NCBI RefSeq assembly: GCF_025699295.1 | Contig: NZ_JAILWB010000007.1 | Location: 1-64,000 of the forward strand | Direction of reading: 5' to 3' | DNA from: Hydrogenophaga sp. | GTDB taxonomy: Bacteria > Pseudomonadota > Gammaproteobacteria > Burkholderiales > Burkholderiaceae_C | DNA: 64,000 bases | Shown: positions 18,929 to 28,562 of the stretch, piece after piece | Layout of the letters: the number at the start of each line of letters is the position of its first letter | Position numbering within the stretch: position 1 is the first letter of the stretch | Notes under the pieces: model-generated | The model's input: the letters and a program-made list of their open reading frames with translations, nothing else | Database searches by the model: none | What the model was told of the DNA's origin: nothing | Program-made: the position numbers and the translations under genes

Positions 18929-20173
18929 TCACTTGTAGACCGGGAAGCGCGAGGTCAGGGCATTGACCTTGGCGCGCACGGCGTCGATGTTGGCCGGGTC
19001 GCGCGGGTTGTCCAGTACGTCGGCGATAAGGTTGGCCGTGAGGCGAGCCTCCTCGTCCTTGAAGCCGCGCGTGGTCATGGCCGGAGTGCCGATGCGCACG
19101 CCGCTGGTGACCATGGGTTTCTCCGGGTCGTTCGGGATTGCGTTCTTGTTGATCGTCATGTGGGCGCTGCCCAGCACCGCTTCGGCTTCCTTGCCTGTGA
19201 TGCCCTTGGCCCGCAGGTCGACCAGCATGACGTGGCTCTCGGTGCGGCCGCTGACGATGCGCAGGCCGCGAGAAACCAGGGTTTCGGCGACGATGCGCGC
19301 ATTAGTCAGTACTTGTTGCTGATAGGCCTTGAATTCGGGCGCCAGAGCCTCCTTGAAGGCCACCGCCTTGGCTGCAATGACGTGCATCAGCGGACCTCCC
19401 TGGAGGCCGGGGAAGATCGCGCTGTTGATGGCCTTCTCGTGCTGCGCCTTCATCAGGATGATGCCGCCGCGTGGGCCGCGCAGGCTCTTGTGGGTGGTCG
19501 AGGTGACGACGTCGGCGTGTGGCACCGGGTTGGGGTAGATGCCGGCGGCGATCAGGCCGGCGTAGTGGGCCATGTCGACCATAAAGATGGCGCCGACGTC
19601 TTTCGCAACCTTGGCGAAGCGCTCGAAGTCGATGCGCAGGCTGTAGGCGGACGCGCCCGCGATGATCAGCTTGGGCTTGGTCTCGTGGGCCTTGCGCTCC
19701 ATGGCGTCGTAGTCGATCTCTTCCTTGTCGTTGAGGCCGTAGGACACGACGTTGAACCACTTACCACTCATGTTGAGCGCCATGCCATGGGTGAGGTGGC
19801 CGCCTTCGGCCAGACTCATGCCCATGATGGTGTCGCCAGGCTTGAGGAAAGCGAGAAACACGGCTTCGTTGGCTGATGCGCCGCAGTGTGCCTGCACGTT
19901 GGCGGCTTCGGCGCCAAAGATCTGCTTGACCCGGTCGATGGCGAGTTGCTCTGCCACGTCGACGAATTCGCATCCACCGTAGTAGCGCTTGCCAGGATAG
20001 CCCTCGGCATACTTGTTGGTGAGTTGCGTGCCTTGGGCGGCCATGACGGCCGGCGAGGCGTAGTTCTCGCTGGCGATCAACTCGATATGGTGTTCCTGGC
20101 GCGCGTTTTCGGCCTGGATGGCGGCGAACAGCTCGGGGTCGGTTTGCTCGATGAGAATATTGCGGTCGTACAT
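18929..20173 (-). CDS. glyA: Serine hydroxymethyltransferase
   Basis: 414-residue PLP enzyme that converts serine and tetrahydrofolate to glycine and 5,10-methylene-tetrahydrofolate. Motifs include the [15 protein letters not shown] segment (53-67) and the PLP lysine in [14 protein letters not shown] (Lys229). AAGGA six bases before the ATG supports the start. An upstream perfect hairpin (20236-20260) lies in its leader. Confidence 0.97.
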   Translation of the reverse strand: MYDRNILIEQTDPELFAAIQAENARQEHHIELIASENYASPAVMAAQGTQLTNKYAEGYPGKRYYGGCEFVDVAEQLAIDRVKQIFGAEAANVQAHCGASANEAVFLAFLKPGDTIMGMSLAEGGHLTHGMALNMSGKWFNVVSYGLNDKEEIDYDAMERKAHETKPKLIIAGASAYSLRIDFERFAKVAKDVGAIFMVDMAHYAGLIAAGIYPNPVPHADVVTSTTHKSLRGPRGGIILMKAQHEKAINSAIFPGLQGGPLMHVIAAKAVAFKEALAPEFKAYQQQVLTNARIVAETLVSRGLRIVSGRTESHVMLVDLRAKGITGKEAEAVLGSAHMTINKNAIPNDPEKPMVTSGVRIGTPAMTTRGFKDEEARLTANLIADVLDNPRDPANIDAVRAKVNALTSRFPVYK

Positions 20174-20235
20174 GGCAGTCCTTCAAGACGTGGAACCTTG
20201 CGCGGTGACAAGGGCTGCCCAGGCGAACGGCTGAA

Positions 20236-20260
20236 CGCCCGAACCGTTTCTGTTCGGGCG
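20236..20260 (-). promoter_or_regulatory. Perfect 9-bp hairpin in the glyA leader
   Basis: CGCCCGAAC (20252-20260 read on the minus strand) pairs with GTTCGGGCG, with a 7-base loop, 63 bp before the glyA start. No T-run follows on the minus strand, so it is not an intrinsic terminator. I do not recognise it as a known riboswitch. It could be an mRNA-stability or protein-binding element. Confidence 0.4.
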
Positions 20261-20405
20261 GTACGCTTCCCAGTGGTTGTCCCTGAAATCGATCGCGGAT
20301 CGGGCAGGGGGGCCACGTCAGCGGCTGCCGCCGGCGGGATCCTGCCGGGGTGCGCGCCTATCGCCAGTTGCGTACCCGGCTAGTTTAGCCGAGCCGGCAG
20401 TCGGA

Positions 20406-21293
20406 TCAGGACCGGGTGAGCGGTGCGGTGTGAGGCAGAGGCACAGAGCCGCCAGCCTCGATGTCGCCGCCTGGCGCCACAGGTGGCACGGGTGCAGCAG
20501 GGGCCACCACGGGCGTCGCACGCGGCCGTGGCACATAGCGCTGCATGGGCTTGCCCAGCGCCACGCTCTGGATGCGCAGATGTTCGGCCATGACCCGGTT
20601 GATGTACCAGCTGCCATCTGTGGAGACGGCGCCGACATACAGCCGCAAGCCACCCTCGACCGAGCCTGCGCGCTTGACGGCGTCCTGCAGCACCCGCGCG
20701 CCCACGCGCAGATTGGATACCGGATCGAAAGCCGCGAGCTGTCCGCCGAAATCGTCGTATTTCTCGGTGTGCATACGGGTCAACACCTGCATCAACCCTT
20801 GCGCGCCCACCGGACTTTGTGCGAACGGATTGAAGCGGGACTCCACGGCCATGACGGCCAGGATCAGGGTGGGATCGAGTTTGGCTTTTTCGCCGATCTG
20901 GAACGCTTCGGCCACCAGCACGCTCAGGGGTTCCGGCGCCACGCGGTATTTGCGGCTGAGCCAGAAGGTCACATTGGCTTGCTGCTTGGGCAGATCGCCT
21001 GGCTGTGCCGCTGTCACGCGGTCGGCGGCGGTCGGCTCCGCGACGTACATCGCGTCCGCGTTGGCGGCTTCCTGGCGCTCCAGAAGCCAGCCCAGCAGCT
21101 GTTCTTCCGCGCCGGCGCGAAGGTCAGCACGGGCACTGAGGGTGATCAGGCCGACGGCCAGCAATGTGCCCAGCAGGGCCAGGCCGTTGTGGGTGATATC
21201 GAAGAAGCCCTGGTAGGCATCGCCGACGGCGGTCTTGAGGGATGCCACGGCACCTGAGGTGCTCTTGGGTGGCGGCGCGATGTTCGCGGTCAT
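20406..21293 (-). CDS. Membrane-anchored lytic transglycosylase (SLT domain)
   Basis: 295 residues. A transmembrane segment (about 36-54) anchors it to the inner membrane; the SLT domain follows, with the catalytic Glu151 in AVMAVESRFNP and the conserved PVGAQGLMQV. It should cleave the MurNAc-GlcNAc bond of peptidoglycan in the periplasm. The Pro/Ala-rich C-terminal tail (from about 245) is probably disordered. A sigma70-like promoter at 21439-21467 fits its transcription as a single gene. Confidence 0.88.
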   Translation of the reverse strand: MTANIAPPPKSTSGAVASLKTAVGDAYQGFFDITHNGLALLGTLLAVGLITLSARADLRAGAEEQLLGWLLERQEAANADAMYVAEPTAADRVTAAQPGDLPKQQANVTFWLSRKYRVAPEPLSVLVAEAFQIGEKAKLDPTLILAVMAVESRFNPFAQSPVGAQGLMQVLTRMHTEKYDDFGGQLAAFDPVSNLRVGARVLQDAVKRAGSVEGGLRLYVGAVSTDGSWYINRVMAEHLRIQSVALGKPMQRYVPRPRATPVVAPAAPVPPVAPGGDIEAGGSVPLPHTAPLTRS

Positions 21294-21438
21294 GGTGTCG
21301 CTCCTTGCTGAGCCGGCCCCATGGGGTATCAGGGGCTGGCAGGGTCAGGTCGTGGTCAATGCTCAGCCTGGTGGGTGAGCAGTCGAGCGAGCCTGAGGCT
21401 GCGGTTCGGGTTAACCCTTTGTCGGGGAAAGCTGGCGC

Positions 21439-21467
21439 ATCCTATGGGCTTATTAATATCAAGTCAA
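21439..21467 (-). promoter_or_regulatory. Sigma70-type promoter for the lytic transglycosylase
   Basis: On the minus strand TTGACT (21462-21467) is followed after exactly 17 bases by TAGGAT (21439-21444). This matches the -35 at five of six bases and the -10 at four of six, in locally AT-rich DNA. It would give a leader of about 140 bases before the gene at 21293. Confidence 0.55.
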
Positions 21468-21624
21468 TGTTTTCAGGACAATTCAAAAGCACTTTTGGTT
21501 ATGAACAAGTGTGAGAAAACGTAAGCGAATCGGCTTTGCTAGCGACACCCCCAGCGCCATCAAGGCATACCGCCCGGGGGCGTTGCCGAAACCGCCTGTC
21601 GGTTGCACGCTACCTTTCACGTGC

Positions 21625-21909
21625 CGGAACGGGATTCCGAGGGTCTCGAATGGCTCCCGGCCGCGCGATAAATAATCTCCATGGGCTCCCGACGTGGCGC
21701 TCTTGATCGAGACGCTGCCGGGGAGTAACCTGCAACTGTCTGTTTTCAGAAGCAGACACAAGCTGGCAACGCGGTGATCCGCACGTCAGCCCCCAACGGG
21801 AGCAATCTGTTGCTTCCAGGCTGGAGAGACATCAAACTCCCTCCGCCAAAACCGACGGCAAGAGCATTTGGCCCGCCGTCAACCCCGGCAGACTCCGTTT
21901 GCCGGGGTT
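21625..21909 (+). ncRNA. Candidate intergenic small RNA
   Basis: The 737-bp gene-free stretch 21294-22030 contains a run of potential hairpins on the plus strand: CGGAA/TTCCG (21625-21639), GTCTG/CAGAC near 21737-21756, GACGGC/GCCGTC (21854-21880), and then a strong terminator at 21881-21909. No protein-coding frame with recognisable features lies before that terminator on the same strand, so it must end some plus-strand transcript. The 5' end is unknown and I do not recognise the family (not RNase P, SRP or tmRNA). Confidence 0.3.
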
Positions 21910-21917
21910 TCTTGTTT
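21881..21917 (+). terminator. Strong Rho-independent terminator
   Basis: AACCCCGGCA (21881-21890) pairs perfectly with TGCCGGGGTT (21900-21909) around a 9-base loop, followed by the T-rich TCTTGTTT. It is oriented for plus-strand transcripts and lies about 120 bp before the DUF748 gene, insulating it from upstream transcription. Confidence 0.75.
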
Positions 21918-22030
21918 CTGGGGTCGACACTCCTGTTTCCGGGGCTTCCAGACAGGTATGAGGCGCAGGCCTTCTGGCAGAGGCGGGAGTTCGACGACAC
22001 TCGCGGCATGGTCCCGCAACACATCGCACG

Positions 22031-25000
22031 ATGAACGCCTACCTCTCCAGCCTGACGCGAAGCCGTTGGACGCGCCGCCTGGGGTATGCACTGGCGGGTC
22101 TGCTGCTGCTCTGGCTGGTGACATGGCTGGGCATGCCTCCCTTGTTGAAGTGGCAACTGCAAAAGCAGGCTTCCGCCGCCCTGGGTCGGGCCGTCACGGT
22201 GGAGCGGGTCGACGTCCGGCCCTGGTCGCTGGAGTTGGCCATCGAGGGGCTGCGCGTGGCCAATGCGGCTGGCGATGCCGAGCAGTTCTCGCTGGGACGC
22301 TTCTACGCAGATGTCGAGTTGCAGTCGCTGATCCGGCTGGCCCCGGTGGCTCACGCCGTGGCGCTGGAACGGCCGCGGCTGAACGTGCGGCATCTCGGGG
22401 ACGGGCGCTACGACGTGGACGATGTGCTGCTGCGGCTGAGCCCCAAAGCCGATGCGCCACCTTCCGATCCGGCGCATTTCGCCCTGTTCAACATCACGCT
22501 CTCAGGGGGGGAGCTGGTGTTCGTTGATGACAGCGTGGGGGCCACGCACCGCCTGAGCGAACTCGACATCGGTGTGCCCTTTCTGAGCAATCTGCCATCG
22601 CGCCACGACATCGTGACGGAACCGCGCCTGGCCTTCGTGCTCAATGGCAGCGCCTTTGACTCGCGCGCCAGCACCACGCCATTTGCCCAGACGCGGGAGA
22701 CCGACGCCAGCGTGGACATTCCCGCATTGGATCTGGCGCCTTACCTGCCGTACTGGCCCGCCCAGTGGCCGGTACGGCCCGAGGCAGGGGTATTGCAGCT
22801 CGCCCTCAAGCTGACCTTCGAGCAGCAAGACACGCCGCGCCTGTCGCTCTCGGGGCGGGCGGCGCTCTCCGGTGTGCGGGTGGTCGAGCGTGTCGGTGCA
22901 TCGGAGAGCGCCGCGCTGCTGGCCTGGGACAGCCTGGACGTGACCCTGAACCGGGTGGAGCCCTTGGCGCGGCGCGTGGACCTGGCTGCCATCGAACTGC
23001 GCGCGCCGAGCGTGGCGATCTCGCGCGACGCGACCGGGCGCCTGAACCTTCAGCGCGTGGCCGAGGCCTTTGTGGCCTTGGCCGCTCCTGCTGACGCGCC
23101 AAAGCCGGCCGCACCTTCCATGGCCACCCAGCCTTCGTCCGGGGGAGCTGCGTGGCAGATCAGCGTGACACGCAGTGAACTTGACGGCGGCACATTGCAA
23201 TGGAGTGATGCGGCTGTAAGACCAGCGGCACAACTCGCACTGGACGACCTGCGCGTTCAGGTGGGAGCCTGGCAATGGCCCATGCAGGCGGCAGCGCCGT
23301 TCGAGGTGTCCGCACGCCTGGGCGAGACGCCCCTGACACTCAGGGGGCATGCGACCGACACGGAGGCGCAGGTGCAGATGGCGCTCGGCGAACTGCCTCT
23401 GACCCTGTTGTCGCCGTATGTCGCCAGCGTGCTAGAGCCGGATCTGCACGGACGCCTCGCGGCCGATCTGCAGATCGACTGGCGCGCGGGTCAGGATGGC
23501 CAACCCATGGGGCTGTCGGTGAACGCGCGGAGGATCGAGCTCGATGATGGGCGCCTGGGCCCGAGCCGGCAGCCCTTGGTGAGCCTGCGCAAGCTCCTGG
23601 CGCAGGATGCGCAACTGGACCTCGTGGCCCGGACCGCCGTGGTCGGCCAGGTCGCGCTCACCGGGCCTCAGGTGCGCGCGCAACGGGACGAAGACGGGCG
23701 CTGGATGGTCGAGCGCTGGCTGAAGGCGGCGCCCACCGCTGCCGGGCAGGTTGTGGATCCAGCCCCTGAGGCACCCGCAGCCTGGCAGGTGACGCTGGCC
23801 GACGTGCAACTGGACGCGGGCAGCATCGCGCTGGACGACCAGGCGTCCGCGCGACCGGTCCGGCTGGAACTCAGCCAGATCCGGCTGCGGGTCAAGAACC
23901 TGCAACCTCTGACGCGCAGCCAGCCCGACATGCCGGTGTCGTTGCAATTGCGTCTGGGCTCGGGGCTCGCCAACCGTCTTGAGCCGGGGCGGCTCTCGCT
24001 GGACGGCACGTTGCGCCTGCCTGCCCCGGTGGCACAGGACGCTGCAGGCCTGCGCACCCGGCTGCAGGTGCAGGCCGAACGCTTGCCGCTGCACGCGCTG
24101 GAGCCCTATTTCGGCGACCGGCTGAATCTGGAACTGCTGCGCGCGGACGCCAGTTACCGCGGCAAGGTCGAAGCGGCGCTGCCGCCGGCCGGCCTGCGTC
24201 TGCTGCTGGCCGGTAGCGTCGCGCTGGACGATCTTCAGGCCAGTACCCTGTCGCCCGCCGAGGACCTGCTGGCCTGGAAGTCGTTGCAGGTGCGGGGTTT
24301 GCAGCTCGACCTTGCACCCGGGCAGGTCACCCGCGTCTCGGTGGACGAGACCGTGCTCAGCGACTACTTTGCGCGTGTGATTCTCGATGAAACGGGGCGC
24401 TTCAACCTGCAGGGCCTGGTAAAGCACCAGGGCGATCCTCCGGCCACGGGCGGCACTCCGGCACCCGTCTCGCCACCCATGCCGGTACCTGCGTCCCCGG
24501 TCGCTGAAACGGCGCCGGATCCCGAGATCCGTTTCGGCCCCGTCAGCCTGGTCAATGGCCGCGTGCTGTTCTCCGACCGTTTCATCCAGCCCAACTACTC
24601 TGCCAACCTGAGCGAGGTCACCGGCAGCCTCAGCGCGTTCTCGAGCGCTGCGGCGGGCTCCGCGGCGCAACTGGCCGACCTCACGCTGCGTGGGCGCGCC
24701 GAAGGCACCGCCGCGCTCGAGATCGACGGCCAGCTCAATCCGCTGGCGCAACCGCTGGCGCTCGACATCCGGGGCCGCGTGCGCAATCTCGAACTGCCGC
24801 CTCTTTCCCCCTACAGCGTCAAATACGCTGGCTACGGCATCGAGCGCGGCAAGCTCAGCGTGGACGTGGCCTACAAGGTCGAGCCCAGTGGTCAGCTCAC
24901 TGCGAGCAACCAGATCACCCTGAACCAGCTGGGCTTTGGCGAGCGTGTGGCCGGCAGCGATGCGCCCAACCTGCCAGTCAAGCTGGCAGTGGCGCTGCTG

Positions 25001-25720
25001 GCCGACCGCAATGGCGTCATCGACATCAACCTGCCTGTCAGCGGCTCGCTCAACGACCCGCAGTTCCGGCTCGGGCCGCTGATCTTCCGACTCATCTTCA
25101 ACCTCATCGGCAAGGCCATCACCGCACCGTTCTCGCTGATTGCGAGCGCTTTCGGCGGGGGCGGCGAGGAAATGAGCCAGGTGGTGTTCAGCCCGGGCAG
25201 CCAGCGGCTGGACGACGCAAGCCGCCAGCGGCTGGATGCGGTGGCCAAGGCACTGGCCGATCGGCCCGCGCTGCAGATCACGGTGGTCGGTCACAGCGAC
25301 CTCGAGACCGAGCGTGCCGGATACCAGCGTGCCCGGCTCGATGAGCGGGTGCGGGCAGAGAAGCGCCGGGCGCTGGCGCGCGAGGGCTCGACCATCGATG
25401 GCGCACTGATGGTGTCCACCGAAGAGTACCCAGGGCTGCTGAAAGAGGTTTACCGCCGTGCGGACATCCCCAAGCCGCGCAACTTCATCGGCATCGCCAA
25501 GGACATTCCCCAGGCCGAGATGGAGGCCTTGTTGCTGGCCTCGATTCCCGTCACACCCGATGCCATGCGCGAACTCGCGGTGGCGCGCGGGGTGGCCGTC
25601 AAGGATTACCTCGCCAGCCGCCAGTTGCCCGAAGACCGCATGTTCCTTGGTGCACCCCTGACGGCTGGTCAGGGTGAGAAATGGCAGCCGCACGCGGAAC
25701 TCAAGCTCGCGCCGCGCTGA
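22031..25720 (+). CDS. DUF748 (AsmA-like) envelope protein with OmpA-like tail
   Basis: 1229 residues. One N-terminal transmembrane segment (about 17-36) is followed by a very long periplasmic part of repeated beta-rich DUF748/AsmA-like units, for example DRNGVIDINLPVSGSLNDP and the FRLGPLIFRLIFNLIGKAITAPF stretch, split here at about residues 1015-1050. Near 1055-1100, VVFSPGSQRL and ITVVGHSD resemble the start of an OmpA-like peptidoglycan-binding fold. AsmA-like proteins are linked to phospholipid transport to the outer membrane, but no specific role is known for this one. It is a single gene after the terminator at 21881. Confidence 0.8.
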   Translation: MNAYLSSLTRSRWTRRLGYALAGLLLLWLVTWLGMPPLLKWQLQKQASAALGRAVTVERVDVRPWSLELAIEGLRVANAAGDAEQFSLGRFYADVELQSLIRLAPVAHAVALERPRLNVRHLGDGRYDVDDVLLRLSPKADAPPSDPAHFALFNITLSGGELVFVDDSVGATHRLSELDIGVPFLSNLPSRHDIVTEPRLAFVLNGSAFDSRASTTPFAQTRETDASVDIPALDLAPYLPYWPAQWPVRPEAGVLQLALKLTFEQQDTPRLSLSGRAALSGVRVVERVGASESAALLAWDSLDVTLNRVEPLARRVDLAAIELRAPSVAISRDATGRLNLQRVAEAFVALAAPADAPKPAAPSMATQPSSGGAAWQISVTRSELDGGTLQWSDAAVRPAAQLALDDLRVQVGAWQWPMQAAAPFEVSARLGETPLTLRGHATDTEAQVQMALGELPLTLLSPYVASVLEPDLHGRLAADLQIDWRAGQDGQPMGLSVNARRIELDDGRLGPSRQPLVSLRKLLAQDAQLDLVARTAVVGQVALTGPQVRAQRDEDGRWMVERWLKAAPTAAGQVVDPAPEAPAAWQVTLADVQLDAGSIALDDQASARPVRLELSQIRLRVKNLQPLTRSQPDMPVSLQLRLGSGLANRLEPGRLSLDGTLRLPAPVAQDAAGLRTRLQVQAERLPLHALEPYFGDRLNLELLRADASYRGKVEAALPPAGLRLLLAGSVALDDLQASTLSPAEDLLAWKSLQVRGLQLDLAPGQVTRVSVDETVLSDYFARVILDETGRFNLQGLVKHQGDPPATGGTPAPVSPPMPVPASPVAETAPDPEIRFGPVSLVNGRVLFSDRFIQPNYSANLSEVTGSLSAFSSAAAGSAAQLADLTLRGRAEGTAALEIDGQLNPLAQPLALDIRGRVRNLELPPLSPYSVKYAGYGIERGKLSVDVAYKVEPSGQLTASNQITLNQLGFGERVAGSDAPNLPVKLAVALLADRNGVIDINLPVSGSLNDPQFRLGPLIFRLIFNLIGKAITAPFSLIASAFGGGGEEMSQVVFSPGSQRLDDASRQRLDAVAKALADRPALQITVVGHSDLETERAGYQRARLDERVRAEKRRALAREGSTIDGALMVSTEEYPGLLKEVYRRADIPKPRNFIGIAKDIPQAEMEALLLASIPVTPDAMRELAVARGVAVKDYLASRQLPEDRMFLGAPLTAGQGEKWQPHAELKLAPR

Positions 25721-25832
25721 GTGGCTCGCGTGGCGGCCCCATGCCGCTCAGGCGGTATGCAACTGCGGTGACAATAGGCGATGGTCGCGCCAGCGTGGCG
25801 CCGGCCGCTGATCCGATCGAGCCATCTCCTCC

Positions 25833-28547
25833 ATGTCGCTGTTTTCCCCGCGCAAAGCCCTGTCTTCGTCCAACGTTTCCGAATCCGCCGTGAACACGCC
25901 CACCACCCCCAAGCCGGCCGGCCCGAACGCCGCCCACCCACTGGACGCCCTGACCGGCGGCGCGTTTTCCGCACCCACCTCCGGCGAACGCGCCGCGCGC
26001 ATTCGCGACTGGCTGGCCTCGGAGCCCGCGCTGGAGCAGATGAACGAGGTGTTCAAGGAACTCTCGCACCGCGACCGCGGTGCGGCCAAGCCGTTGAAGG
26101 AAAAACTCGACGAACTCAAGCGCCAGAAGTCGCAGGAGCAGATGTCGGTGGAATGGGCGCAAAAGGCGCAGGCACTGATCGAGCAACCGCGCTTGAATCT
26201 GGCCGATGCTCTGGCATGGCAGCGCGATGCGGCCCGCGCGGGCGCGCCGCTGTCGCGCGAGCCGCTGGCGGCCCTGCGCCAGTCGCTGGCCGAACGTGTC
26301 AAGGCCGTCGAAGACCTGCAGCACCGCGTACAGGTCGAGCGCGAGGCGGCGGTGCTGATCGCACAGCGCATCGAGGTGCTGTCCACCAAATCCTGGCGCG
26401 ATGCCCAGCAGATGGTCGACACGTTGCGCGCTGACGTGGCTCAGTGGCAGCAGCAGGCCCAGGCATTGCCGCAAGATCCGCAATGGCCGAGCGTGGACGT
26501 GAAGTTTCCTCCCATGCTGGACGCCTCGCGCCAGCAACTGCAGTTGGTGTGGGAGGCATTTGAAGCCGCGCTGGCCCAGACCGTCGCGGCCGATGCCAGC
26601 CCGCAAGCGCCCCTGCCGGCCGTGCCGGTGTGGGCCGACGAACTGCGCGCGGCGCGCGGCCTCGATGTGGCTGCTCCCGCCGAGAAAACGCCGCAGGACA
26701 CGAAGGCACAGCAGGAGCGGCGTGCCCGGGTGGCCGCCGAGCTGGAGCAGGCCCTGGCGGTGCTGGAGCGCGAGCTGGCCGAAGGGCATGGCAAGGCCAC
26801 GCCCAAGGCCGCGGCCGACGTGCGCGCGCTGCTCAAGAGCCATGGCCGCCTGGTGCCCGCCGCGCTGGATGCGCGTGCTCAGGCCGCGCTCGGGCAGGCG
26901 GGTGAGCTCGAGGGCTGGCAGCGCTGGCGCGCCGACCAGTTGCGCGAGGAACTCGTGGCCAAGGCAGAAGCCTTGCTGCAGGCCCCTGAAGGACAGCGCC
27001 TGGGCGGGCGCAAGATGCAGGAGACCCTGCGCGGCCTGCGCGAGCAGTGGAAGACCACCGACCAGGGCGGGCAGCCCAACCACGCACTGTGGAAGCGCTT
27101 CGACGAGGCGTGCACCGAGGCGCACAAGGTGGTCGAGGCGTGGCTGGTGCAGGTGCGCCAGCAGAGCGAGGCGCACAAGGCGCAGCGCGCAGCGATCATT
27201 GAGGAACTGAGAGCCTGGACGCAGGCCCACGCCGAGAGCACCGACTGGAAGGCGCAGGTGCGCGAGCTGCACGCGTTTTCCGAGCGCTGGCGCGAAGCCG
27301 GGCACTTGAGCGAAAAGGCGTTTGCCGACATCCAGCCGGTCTGGAAGGAGGCCATGCACGCCGCGCACGCGCGGCTCGAAGTGGCACAGGCCGAGAGCAC
27401 TGCACGGCGCAAGGCGCTGATCGAGGAGGCCACCGCGCTGGGCGCGGCCCCCCAGTTGCGCATCGATGCCGTCAAGGCGTTGCAGCAGCGCTGGCAGGCG
27501 GAAGCACATGCGGTTCCGCTCGAGCGCAAGCACGAGCAGAAGCTGTGGGAGGCGTTCCGTCAGCCGATCGACGAGGCCTTTGCGCGCAAGAGCTCGGAGC
27601 GCGAGAAGGCCTCCAGCGCACTGAACGCGCACGACCAGCGCGTGCTGGACGCGTCGCGCGCGCTGGAAGCGGCCAGTGCCAGCGGCGACGCGCAGCGCAT
27701 CCGCACGGCCATGACCGAACTGGAACAGGCGCTGGCCGGTCAGGCGCAGGCCGCTGCACCGGTGCCCGCTCCGGTCGTGGGGGCGGATCCGGCGACATCG
27801 GCATCCGGACCGGCCGCTGAGGATGTGCCCGCCGAGAATGCGGACGCCGATGCGGACAAGGCCGCGCCGGCCAGGCCCGCGCCCCCCGCTGCCGCGCCGA
27901 AGAAGGTGGTGGCCGTTCGGGGTGACGACCGCCCCGGGATGAAGAAGGCCGAACCGGCGGGCCGCGACGGCCGTCGGGGCGATCGTCCGGAGGGAGGCCG
28001 CCGCGACGCCAGCGGGGCTGCGCGCGCCGGGCGCGATGCCCGCGGTTCAGGCGCCACGCCCTGGCGCGAAGAGCGCGAGCCGCGCGGTCCCCGCCTGGGT
28101 GACGCTGCATTCCGCGCGCAGCGCCAGGCTATCGAAGCGGCACAGGCGAGCCTGCGCAAGCTGGCGGCCCAGGCACACGGCGAGGTGCTGACGCAGCTCA
28201 TGACCGCCTGGCAACAACGTGACGCGGGGCAGTTGCCGAGTGCCCAGGCGCTGGGGCCGCGCGTGAGCGCGGGCAACCGCGCGGCGTGGTCGGCGGCCCT
28301 GTCCGGTGGTGCCGTCCCCTTGTCGGGTGAAACCCTGTTGCGACTCGAAATGGCTGCCGACGTGCCCACGCCGGCTGAACACCTGAGCGAGCGTCGCATG
28401 CTGCAACTGCAGTTGCTCACGCGCCGCCACGCCGCCGCCCCTGCCGAGACCTGGGTGGAAGACGTCGCCGCGGTGCTGGCTTCCAGCCACGATGCCGCAG
28501 CCGAACGCCGCCTGCAGAACGCGCTGAAGGTGCTGCTCAAGCGCTGA
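25833..28547 (+). CDS. DUF349 domain-containing coiled-coil protein
   Basis: 904 residues built from repeated DUF349 helical units (for example GRKMQETLRGLREQWKTTD and VKALQQRWQAEAHAV), rich in Ala, Gln, Arg and Glu and predicted to be mostly alpha-helical. Residues about 640-760 are a low-complexity Pro/Ala then Arg/Gly-rich linker (GRDGRRGDRPEGGRRD), probably disordered and possibly nucleic-acid binding. The function is not established. It is convergent with mtfA, 15 bp away. Confidence 0.8.
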   Translation: MSLFSPRKALSSSNVSESAVNTPTTPKPAGPNAAHPLDALTGGAFSAPTSGERAARIRDWLASEPALEQMNEVFKELSHRDRGAAKPLKEKLDELKRQKSQEQMSVEWAQKAQALIEQPRLNLADALAWQRDAARAGAPLSREPLAALRQSLAERVKAVEDLQHRVQVEREAAVLIAQRIEVLSTKSWRDAQQMVDTLRADVAQWQQQAQALPQDPQWPSVDVKFPPMLDASRQQLQLVWEAFEAALAQTVAADASPQAPLPAVPVWADELRAARGLDVAAPAEKTPQDTKAQQERRARVAAELEQALAVLERELAEGHGKATPKAAADVRALLKSHGRLVPAALDARAQAALGQAGELEGWQRWRADQLREELVAKAEALLQAPEGQRLGGRKMQETLRGLREQWKTTDQGGQPNHALWKRFDEACTEAHKVVEAWLVQVRQQSEAHKAQRAAIIEELRAWTQAHAESTDWKAQVRELHAFSERWREAGHLSEKAFADIQPVWKEAMHAAHARLEVAQAESTARRKALIEEATALGAAPQLRIDAVKALQQRWQAEAHAVPLERKHEQKLWEAFRQPIDEAFARKSSEREKASSALNAHDQRVLDASRALEAASASGDAQRIRTAMTELEQALAGQAQAAAPVPAPVVGADPATSASGPAAEDVPAENADADADKAAPARPAPPAAAPKKVVAVRGDDRPGMKKAEPAGRDGRRGDRPEGGRRDASGAARAGRDARGSGATPWREEREPRGPRLGDAAFRAQRQAIEAAQASLRKLAAQAHGEVLTQLMTAWQQRDAGQLPSAQALGPRVSAGNRAAWSAALSGGAVPLSGETLLRLEMAADVPTPAEHLSERRMLQLQLLTRRHAAAPAETWVEDVAAVLASSHDAAAERRLQNALKVLLKR

Positions 28548-28562
28548 GCGGAGGCGGCGTCC

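Noticed and set aside
21625-21909. 6S RNA, RNase P RNA or tmRNA in the gene-free region
   Set aside because: None of the conserved sequences of these RNAs that I know could be found, so it is left as an unassigned candidate.
23432-25693. A 753-residue antisense frame over the DUF748 gene
   Set aside because: No recognisable domain; long antisense frames are expected in high-GC coding DNA, and the opposite strand encodes a clear protein.
25701-27632. A 643-residue antisense frame over the DUF349 gene
   Set aside because: Low-complexity Leu/Arg/Gly composition without family similarity; shadow of the real gene.
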